Shown: positions 56,069-64,000 of the stretch, in pieces
How the letters are laid out: every line of letters starts with the position of its first letter
How positions within the stretch are numbered: position 1 is the first letter of the stretch
Source: Tetrastigma voinierianum
Lineage: Eukaryota; Streptophyta; Magnoliopsida; Vitales; Vitaceae
Reading direction: 5' to 3'
Length of the DNA stretch: 64,000 bases
NCBI GenBank assembly: GCA_016808115.1
Contig: JAEQBH010004407.1
Coordinates: forward strand, 62,001-126,000
The notes under the pieces: model-generated
What the model was told of the DNA's origin: nothing
Seen by the model: the letters and a program-made list of their open reading frames with translations, nothing else
The model's database searches: none
Program-made: the position numbers and the translations under genes

Positions 56069-59000
56069 TGTGATGCCCCAAATCCCGAGGGTCCCATTGA
56101 TAACCCGTTAACCTGTGAAATACCTTGAGAACATCGGATAACCCAATGTCACATCACTGCATCCCATTTCTTGGGATTGTAACCTGAGTAGACATATATT
56201 AACCTACATACCCTTTTGGGCATAGGCAATCATTTCCATATAAAATACACTAGACTATCTCACAAATAGTCCTATCTGAGTTAGTTTGAATTCCTGACTC
56301 TTTATAAAAATATAGACATGTCATAAGTGTGCTCAAAATAAAATCGAAAATATAACCAAAGCCACCACCGATTTCCTTCATGTGCGGTCTCGGATAAGGG
56401 TCAGTTGCCTGCACAACCTGGAAGGGGGTCCCACGACGGGGAGAGAAAAACCCAATAGAGTAAACTCCTACAGGGGTTGCTTCCCACCTAAGTGCACATG
56501 CAATGCCGTGTTCACACAATAATACACACAATGCAAGTAAAACATGCAAGTCTATACCTGAAATTCTACATGCTATGAATGAGATGTGACTTATCATGCC
56601 CAACACACGTATTTTTTATGCTATGCAACCATGAGACTCATTTTGGATGTTGTCCCATTACCGAGCTCACCACCCATTCACTAAGAATGATGAATGGCTA
56701 TAATCATGCACACACATCCGACTCAATGCGATGTCCTCGTGCATATGCAATACAAAATGCCAATGCATGTATCTCATGTTACATGTACAATGAAAACTAC
56801 ATTAAACAATTTATAAACCGTACTTCATGCCAAGTACCATGGATAATTATATCGAAAACATATAATTTACATCCATTCATGCTAATATATATAACACACA
56901 TATATCAACATATTTACAACACATTTAACATGTTATTTAATTTCCAACAATAACACACAAAAAAACAGTCCACACAAACTAGCCATTTTCGGCCACACTC
57001 GACCTTGGAAATAATCTGGATTGGTCACGAAATTTGACTTTGTTCCATTTGTTTATTTATTTATTTACGTCGACTTTCAAGGCTTGTCATTAAAGAAATT
57101 TATAAATTTAGCCATTAAGCGGTCTTGAAACTTATTGTGACCGAAAAACCGTTCCTGACAAAAATCCCTCCATTTCGATCGTCCGGGCCGCGACCAGGAT
57201 ATCTACTTTCAAAACCTAGTCACGGGTATGCGGCAGTCCGATAATGAAAATTTAGTCCCATGTTTGGGCTGAACCACACGACCATTTATGACTCTTAAAT
57301 AAAGAGGAACTAGTGTAGTAGAAAACCCCTACCTTTTGGAACTTAGATGAAAAATTCGGATTTCGTTACCCATCGCGTAGCCCGTATCACGTAGACCAAC
57401 CTTGCCTCTTTCTCCAACGAATTTCGACCCCCGGTTAGCCGAAGATCGCGAAGGGAAGTTGATTCACACCTAAATGTGTAGCTAGGCAGCTCCGAACCAA
57501 CAAAATTTGTAAACCTATACCTTCTACTGTTGTAGCCTAACTACTGCAGTATAGCGGCCCTAAGAATTCGAACTTCGGTTGGAGTTTTTCTTTGCGCAAA
57601 ATGATTTACAGTTGATTTAAAATGGTGATTTCACTTTGGATTTGGGGTGTTGTAAAAACAGTGTGATTAGTGGTTTGAAAACTGAAAACAAAATGAAGTA
57701 GAATGTAAAAAAAACTCCTTAAGTCTCGGGCCACTGGGCATGAGGTTCTAGGGCGACTAAGAGGTCCTCGGGTCCTTTTCCTCACATTGGGGAGGATGAC
57801 CTATAGTCATTTCCAAAACCGGATCTTCGTTTAGCTATAAAAGCGAACCACTAAAAAGTTTTCTCTTGAGATAGAGCACATTTATTGGTCATTTATGTTT
57901 CAAAAGCATTAAAAATGATTCTTTGACCCTAACACAGAGGAAAATAAATGGCAACTAAAGCGAGCCTCAATGGATCTACTTGATGGCATTCATTGAGCCA
58001 CCCCAAAAGCTTTGCAGTGCGCTTTGTCAGGCTACATCAAAAGGATTTAAGCTGAGGCAAGATCTGAGAGACATAAGTAACTTAATGGCGCAACGTTGAA
58101 AATAGAGAGGTTTACCTCGAGCCTTGGCCTAGTGGCCTTCACTCTTCAAGGATGAGGGGTTACGAAGCATCCCTTGAGGTTGGCATCCTCGAGGGTGTTT
58201 GGAAGGTGAAAAAATGAAGAAGGGGAGAAAATGAGAGCGAAAGAAGAAAAGCGGGAAAATTGAAAGCTTCCGCACCAATATATTATTGCATGCGAAGTGA
58301 TCGATTCTTTGTCTGAGCTTGGTAGGGGCTTATGCTGCTCGAGTCAAGGAAATTACAAAATGTCACGAGCAACCAACAATACATAAAGATTTAGGAAAAG
58401 TCACAAGGTGATGAGGTAGGTTAAGGCTGGAGGTAGACTGAGGTTGCGAAAATTTGCAACCCTGCGATACTTGGGTTCAGAAGAATTTACAACTGCCGAG
58501 TCTGCTTGGGTTCTTGAAAGTCACGCAACAAAATTTCTGCAATGTTCCAATTTTCTTTAGTTTGTGGCTCCAATTTCCCTCCGACTTCTTTCGTGAGCTT
58601 CAAGTTCAGCTTGGATTCTTCGTGCTTGGATTGACTTGATAATTTTGGCCCGATTATCTTGCAAAAACTACAAAAATAGCCATAAAATGCGATTAGTAGT
58701 ATAGCCAGGACCTTAATGTGCCAATTGGGTTAATTACGTTGATTAGTACACAAAAAGTGTTCAAAACCTGCAATAAACATGGCTCAAAATAGCACTTTTG
58801 AGCAGCTCCAGTCTTGTTTTCCATATATTTGTTTTCCTTCTCTTTTGATTTTCTTTCTTCCTTTTCTTTTCTTTTTATTTCTTTTCCTTATTCTTGACCC
58901 AAAATTTCTTTTTCCCCTAAGATATTTCTCCCGAATATCTCTCATTTGTTGTCATCTCCCTTACTTGACACATGGCTCTAATATGAGCCATTCAACGAAG

Positions 59001-59325
59001 TGTCATGTGTCCCATGGACACATGCCCTAGGTGGCATAAGCCACACCACATGGCTCTCATGCCATGTGCCCACCTCTTAAGGTGCCATGTGGCATCACTC
59101 TATGTGTGATATGACACCTAATGCCTCGAAAAACGTGAAATTCCAATAATCTTGGAATTCAACGAAGTCATTACAGGTAACTAGATTTTCTTGAGACAAA
59201 TTCAACGGTGAAGTCCGTTTTTTCATCTGAGATCTAGAAAAATTCCATGTTTTCCACCTGCACTATTACAGTAAATTACCATTTTGCCATTTTTCAGAAA
59301 AATTGAATTTTTCCCCGATTTTACA
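56069..59325 (-). repeat. Chromovirus 3' LTR containing a nested solo LTR
   Basis: On the plus strand it begins TGTGATGCCCC and ends GATTTTACA. Its 3,257 bp include a 1,345-bp insertion (57,460-58,804). The remainder, about 1.9 kb, equals the solo LTR at 3,222-5,114. The polypurine tract follows on the right. Confidence 0.85.
57460..58804 (-). mobile_element. Solo LTR of the non-autonomous family
   Basis: On the plus strand it starts TGATTCACACC and ends TTTTGAGCA. The reverse complement aligns with the LTRs at 5,885-7,381 and 10,790-12,270. Near 58,640-58,800 it matches the GTGCTTTTGTGTACTAA, GATCGCATTTT and TTTTTGCGAGATAATC phrases. Near 57,480-57,700 it matches the GATTCCGCTC and AAACCACTT end region. 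It is clearly older than the 5,885 element. I see no matching target duplication (GAAGT against GCTCC). Confidence 0.75.
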
Positions 59326-59341
59326 TTCTCCCTCCCTTAAT
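59326..59341 (-). other. Chromovirus polypurine tract
   Basis: TTCTCCCTCCCTTAAT on the plus strand reads ATTAAGGGAGGGAGAA on the minus strand, directly before the 3' LTR start TGTAAAATC. Confidence 0.8.
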
Positions 59342-60400
59342 AGAATTTCGTCCCTGAAATTCACACACACTAGCACACACAATCACATGCATATGCTCTG
59401 GTCGAGCAAATACTCTTACCCGCCCAGGCGCGGTAGAAACATACCACTGAATAATCAAGCGATGCGGCTCGGTGCGAGGTCAATGGAGTAGACACGCCTC
59501 TGGGTCCTTGAAGTCCCAGCCTATGAGACCTGTACCCGACCTCGACCCATGCCTTGGCCTCTCTGGCTTGTCTGCGAAATAATCGGTGCCTATGTCGTAC
59601 CTTGGGACGATATTTGGTTCTATCTGGCGTGTTGGGGTGGGAGGAGACAATGCACGTGATACGTGCATGTCCCGCGATGATTGGGACTAAGGTGTCCCAT
59701 AACCGGATCCACATACGTAGGCGATCTCGCCTCATGTGTCAGTGGGCGAGTGATAGCATGTCATGCACTTCGTCTATTCGTCTGTATTGGCCTTGGCCTT
59801 GATAACCTCGACCCTGTCCCTGAAATCCTCGTGAAGCAGAAGTCCTTTGTAACCTCGAGTAGAAAGAAAGGAGCCAGATTCTCTCTTTTTCTCACTAGCA
59901 CCCGCATCACGGATGCTCCGTGCATCATCAATCTCTCTATCTATGGACATAGCTGTCCTAACCTTATAGTCCATATCTTGCAGGAGAAATCTCACAATCT
60001 TACCCTGGATGGACAACTTCAGACCATCCTTGAATTTCCTCACCTTGGCCATGTTTGTGGCCACATAATCATCTGTGAAACAAGCTAATTCAATGAACTT
60101 AGCCACGTATTCAAGCATTGTCATTGTTCCTTATTTTAGTTCTGGGAACTCACAGGATTTTGTATGAGCATGGTAGAAAATACTTGCCCGTGAAGCTCCG
60201 CGAAACTCTTACACATGTCATTGCCTCGAGTTCCTTGAGGCTTGACCTAATCCGCCATTCTTGGGATTTGCCTCCCCAGTTGGAATGAAGCTAGCCTTAT
60301 CCTAGTGGCATCGGAGGTGATCTCCATAAACCTTGAGATCCCTCTCCTTGTCTAACTAGGAGTGCAAGTGCCAACTACTAATAGACCTCACATCCTGAAC
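59342..60400 (-). pseudogene. gag: Chromovirus gag remnant
   Basis: Gag builds the retroelement particle. Frame 60,124-59,774 reads MTMLEYVAKFIELACFTDDY, VRKFKDGLKLSIQGKIV and MDYKVRTAMSIDREID, the capsid C-terminal region of Del/Tekay-type gag. This is followed by a charged linker and, in other frames to about 59,560, a degraded basic region where the zinc knuckle would be. No CCHC box is readable. Upstream, to about 60,400, the N-terminus is decayed. It directly precedes the polypurine tract, with pol missing. Confidence 0.8.
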
Positions 60401-60670
60401 TAATCTGTTCATTCATTTTCCGAACCCTTAAGGTTATGTTCTCTAACCCTAGTGTTCGTCTTTTTCCATATACATTTTACCATGCATATAATTCTACCCG
60501 ATATGTAACACACATTATGTAACACAATCATCACACAATGATTCACAGAATGCCTGATGAATACTTTGATGCTAAGCTATGATGCGATATCGGACATCGA
60601 ACAGGCATTCGTAACCTGGGCTCTGTACTATAACCCATGTCTAAGCCCATGCCCACTAAGCCACTAGGTA
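60401..60670 (-). other. Chromovirus 5' leader
   Basis: Noncoding sequence between the primer site and gag. No frame is supported. Confidence 0.5.
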
Positions 60671-60696
60671 CTCGTATACCTAAGCTCTAATACCCA
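60671..60696 (-). other. Chromovirus primer-binding site (tRNA-Met type)
   Basis: The minus strand reads TGGGTATTAGAGCTTAGGT, close to the TGGTATCAGAGC site complementary to initiator methionine tRNA. Confidence 0.7.
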
Positions 60697-62189
60697 GTGA
60701 CGTTGTTTCCTTTTCTATATAGACTAAAAACCCTCGAATTCACATAGTTCTGAGATCCTTACACTTCTCTTTGAACCGTGTCACTTTGGATAAATTACAG
60801 CGATTAAATAAATCTTTCTTGATGTTTGGGATTTTAAAATTGGGTTTAGTCATGACCTTTATAAGTGCCACGAGGTCATACAAGTAGTAAAATCTGAATG
60901 TAAGTCCAGGTATCATTCCCATAGAGATTTACAAGAATTAAAGATCAATTATCCCAACTACTGAAGTTCTATGCTATTTGGACTAAAAAGAATTGATAGT
61001 GAAAGTTTATCTAAAAATAATAATAGATCCTAGACTATTAACTAAAAATAGAAACTAGAATAACATGAAAACAACCAAAAATAAAAAGAACAAAATAATG
61101 GATCTAATCTGTTTCCCTATGAAAGCGAAAACTATAAATTATCTGATAAGCAGTCGATTCCTACGAAAGTACATTGCTCTATTGTATTTATGGATCTGGA
61201 TTTGTTCAAGATTGCCTAAATGTTGCAATTGGATTTCTCCACATTCACTAGTTACAAGCTCTTGCTTCTCTCGAAATCAAGATCGAACCATTTACTTGTA
61301 TGTCTGCTCTGCTTGCAGATGCGGGTATTTTCTTTCTCAATACTTCATACCCATCTTGATGGCTGCGAGATCTTTCTTTCCTTCTGGATTTCTGCGAAAA
61401 GTTCTACCATATAATTGGTGGCTAATCCTTGCCGAATCACATTGATTCCTCATTTCCTTTGATTAGATCTCGGCTAACACGAGGGTGGAAACTTCTCTCT
61501 TTTAGATTAGAGGTGAACTCTACGATTGTTTATATTATTGTTAAATATTCCCCTCCAACTTCAATTATAAGCGAATGGGGTATTTATCAAAATGAACTTT
61601 TAAGAGCTCAGCCCAGGTTCATCAATGGTAGTGCAACATACCCGTAAGAGAATGCTCTCGACTCTTAGGAATCTCCATCTACGTGTCACGAGAGGGCATC
61701 ACGGAAATCGAATGAGATACACTCCTTAAGCGGTATTCGGTACTACCATAGGGAACTTATTAATTTAAAAAGCGACACCAAGTAAGTAAATCCCTACCCC
61801 AGTCTTTCTCCACATTTTGAAGATAAAATTTGTAACTCTTATGTATCCAAATCAGTAGTGAGTTCCAATTATTGCATTACGATTAAAGAAATGGGGAAAC
61901 ACCCAGATCACTTACATCTACTATAATCGCAATGGGCGAAAAAATGAATTCCATAAATTTGTCTAGATTTCGAAATTTTAAGGCGATAATTTTAAGAAGA
62001 AAATAACATAAATAAAATTTTTGTTTCTGTCGTTTAACGGAGTTAAGCGATTTAGATCGAGAAAGAATTTAAAAAAAATAAAAAAAAAAAAAAAAAGAAA
62101 ATTCTACTCTAAACTATACACTGAGTTCCTCTTTGTTCCCCTTTTTTTGGGTAGTGAAGACGGAAGATACTTTACTATTCTCATATTGT

Positions 62190-62200
62190 CTATTTATAGC
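62190..62200 (-). promoter_or_regulatory. TATA box of the Athila C LTR
   Basis: CTATTTATAGC on the plus strand reads GCTATAAATAG on the element strand, about 80 bp from the palindrome array, as in elements A and B. Confidence 0.6.
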
Positions 62201-62274
62201 TGTCCCGAAAGAAATTGATAGAATCCCAAAAAACTCCGGTGGAGATTCTCGAAAAGAAAGCCTAAATCACTATC

Positions 62275-63485
62275 TCATGTCGCGACCTCCGATTGATGTG
62301 TGACTGGAGTTCTCTTTATGCACTCCCGATTCGATTCTGACCAAGTTTTTTAGTTGCGACCCTTGTTTCTTGCGACCGTTGACTAGTGGTCGTGACCTGA
62401 GAATTTTGATCGCTACCTCTTTGGCTCGGTTGTTCTCAGAATTGATGTCGCCTCGTTGTAGTTCCCTTATCTTTGAAATTTTGAGTCATGACTTAGGTTT
62501 AGGTTGCGACCTCCTTTTTGGATTGTCACCACTTTAGTTAGTCGGGGACTTCCTTTCCTTGCTGCCTTGCAATGTCACGACCTCGGAGTCTTAGGTTGCG
62601 TACATTTCTTCCTATTGCCTTACCTCGGAGTCGTGACTTTCTTTTTCAGGTTGCGACCTTCTTTTCGGTCTTTTGTTTTGATGTAACCAGAATGTATGTG
62701 ACTTCCAATACTTGAGTCGCGGCGCTGTGCCCCTTGCCTTTAAGCGGTCGTGACTGATATGATGTCGCGACACAGTTTACCTGCTCATTTCTGGTTGCAA
62801 GTTGTCTCAGTTGCTTTAAACATAATTGCGACTTGGATGTCGATGCTCAGAGTGCATTAAGGTCGTGACCTCAATGACTGGTCGCGACTTCCTTTTAGAT
62901 TCTTGACTAATTAAGTGGTCGTGACTCCCCTTTTCTTGGTAAAGATTTCGTTGGCAAGTTTTCACGTCACGACCTAAATATTAGGTCACGACATGGCTTT
63001 GTAATGTTCAGTGTTTCTTTAGGTCGCGACCTCCCTTGGGATCCTTGAATAAAAGTGGTTACGCTTCGAATTTCCCCCAGCGGGACTTACGGCAGCTCGA
63101 CGAGGGTTCTGTCAGCGACCTCGATATTAGGATTCACGACTTCGTTTGATTCTCCGTCTCTTGTAGTTACAATCTTCGTCTCTTTGTTGTGACTCAATTC
63201 GATTTCATGTCGTGACACCGAGATGATGTCGCGACTCGAGATGATGTCGCGGGCCTGATTAAAAGTCCTTCATTTAAGAACTGGTTGCAACTTCAAATTT
63301 TCTGAGACCTCATCCGTGGCTTCATCAACGGATCAACGTCGCGACCTCAGCTTCTACCTTGAATAGTTTCTTTCGTCACCGACCACATTTTCTTAGTCAT
63401 GACCTCATTCGCGGGCTTGGTGATGTTGTGACCGAAGTGCCCAGACAAAGAGCTCTGTCTGACTTTCATTTTCTTGTTGCGACCT
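62275..63485. repeat. GTCGCGAC palindrome array in the Athila C LTR
   Basis: Six exact octamers were counted by eye (near 62,278, 62,764, 62,881, 63,023, 63,228 and 63,337) among many decayed forms: GTCGTGAC, GTTGCGAC, GTCACGAC and GTCATGAC. The dominant context here is GGTCGCGACCTC rather than GATGTCGCGACATC. Confidence 0.85.
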
Positions 63486-63663
63486 CCTTTTTTTTGTTCT
63501 CAGGCTGAATTCTTGCGAGTTTTTCTTTGGGATTTTAAGCAATTGTATTTTTAAATAAATAAATTTGAGCAAATTACTCAGGTTTCTGTATATGAATAAA
63601 AAATTATCTTGTAATAAACTCAGATAAATGGATTAAAAAACAAATGAGTTTTTGGACTCATCA

Positions 63664-64000
63664 AATTTTGAAACTTAAGAATTTTGCTTGTCTGACGAAA
63701 ATAAAAATTGTTTGTCCTCAAACAATTAAACTAAATTTTTAAGGACATTTTGATTCATCACGGTCTCTTATTCCACCTTAACGAAATAGGAGATAGGCTG
63801 CATCATTTTAAATTTCAGTTTCGATTCAAAGAAAAATGAATGATTTCCACTTCTATCACAAATTCCCTTGATGAAATAATGTGTGTAAGCAGTTTATTCA
63901 GCAAGTCTTGTTTTTATTGTGTGCGAGGTCTTACGATCCCTTTCATGCTTCATGTGTTGAATTTAGTTAATATTATTTTGGGAGTCTCCTTAGAAAGCTG
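63664..64000 (-). other. 3' UTR edge of Athila C
   Basis: The sequence next to the LTR reads AATTTTGAAACTTAAGAATT, a poorly conserved polypurine tract. It is followed by the TTGTTTGTCCTCAAACAA phrase shared with 40,650-40,690 of element B. The rest of the element lies to the right of the window. Confidence 0.6.

Larger units (their letters stand above)
56069..60698 (-). mobile_element. Chromovirus (Tekay/Del-like) derivative with gag but no pol
   Basis: In minus-strand order: a primer site matching tRNA-Met (60,671-60,696), a gag remnant, a polypurine tract and a 3' LTR. The interior is only about 1.37 kb, and no protease, RT, RNase H or integrase motif can be read in it. It is either an internally deleted copy or a gag-only non-autonomous element. 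The 5' LTR is missing: only a few bases matching the LTR end (TGACG) remain before Athila C begins. Confidence 0.7.
60704..63663 (-). repeat. 3' LTR of Athila C
   Basis: On the plus strand the right end is GGACTCATCA at 63,663, followed by element interior. The left end is placed at the TG of TGTTTCC, directly after the chromovirus remnant, and is approximate. Blocks near 60,880-60,990 match 37,990-38,110 and 50,190-50,300 of element B. It holds a palindrome array (62,270-63,480) and a TATA box. The matching 5' LTR lies beyond the window. Confidence 0.8.

Noticed and set aside
56579..56953. 124-residue plus-strand frame
   Set aside because: It lies within the chromovirus 3' LTR and has no counterpart frame in the related LTRs.
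59370..59735. 121-residue minus-strand frame
   Set aside because: It covers the decayed gag tail and runs through the polypurine side. It is not a separate gene, although part of it is the basic gag linker in a shifted frame.

Overview
This window looks like intergenic, probably pericentromeric, DNA from a flowering plant, most likely a eudicot. Nearly everything recognisable is LTR retrotransposon. The lineages are Athila-type and Tat/Retand-type Ty3/gypsy elements, a chromovirus (Tekay/Del-like) family seen mostly as LTRs, a non-autonomous large-LTR family without a recognisable pol, and a Ty1/copia scrap. I found no intact host protein-coding gene, no tRNA or rRNA and no CRISPR array. All retroelement reading frames are broken by stops and frameshifts.

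Layout. (1) 1-19,100: one plus-strand Athila-type element (A), its 5' part outside the window. It has pol (1-2,960), a spacer (2,961-5,884), a second ORF downstream of pol (12,276-14,240), a 3' UTR with a duplicated polypurine tract, and an LTR at 15,781-18,925. Two later insertions split it. One is a chromovirus solo LTR at 3,222-5,114 (TSD CTACC). The other is a 6.4-kb non-autonomous element at 5,885-12,270 (TSD CACAC). (2) 19,140-25,213: a truncated chromovirus LTR, a possible pararetrovirus-like scrap, AT-rich DNA, a copia 5' scrap, microsatellites and unassigned sequence. (3) 25,219-55,257: one minus-strand Tat/Retand-type element flanked by TSD GAAAA. It carries gag, protease, RT, RNase H, integrase, an antisense additional ORF and a minisatellite 3' region. 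It is interrupted by a chromovirus solo LTR at 26,076-27,707 (TSD ATTGG) and by a 17.2-kb Athila block at 35,534-52,750. That block holds a plus-strand LTR and a minus-strand Athila element (B) with both LTRs. (4) 55,258-56,068: AT-rich DNA. (5) 56,069-60,698: a minus-strand chromovirus derivative that keeps an LTR, a polypurine tract, gag and a primer-binding site but no pol. Its LTR contains a solo LTR of the non-autonomous family at 57,460-58,804. (6) 60,704-64,000: the 3' LTR and internal edge of a third, minus-strand Athila element (C).

Target-site duplications and aligned LTR ends give an order of events: Athila A and the Tat element came first, and the solo LTRs, the non-autonomous element and Athila B entered them later. 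The most distinctive signal is a dense array of the palindrome TGTCGCGACA and its CpG-decay variants. It lies in the LTRs of the Athila copies and in their pol-ORF2 spacers. The non-autonomous family carries a different CpG palindrome of the TTTCGCTAGCGAAA type. Family names rest on protein motifs and LTR structure read by eye. No database search or alignment was run, and all counts are manual.
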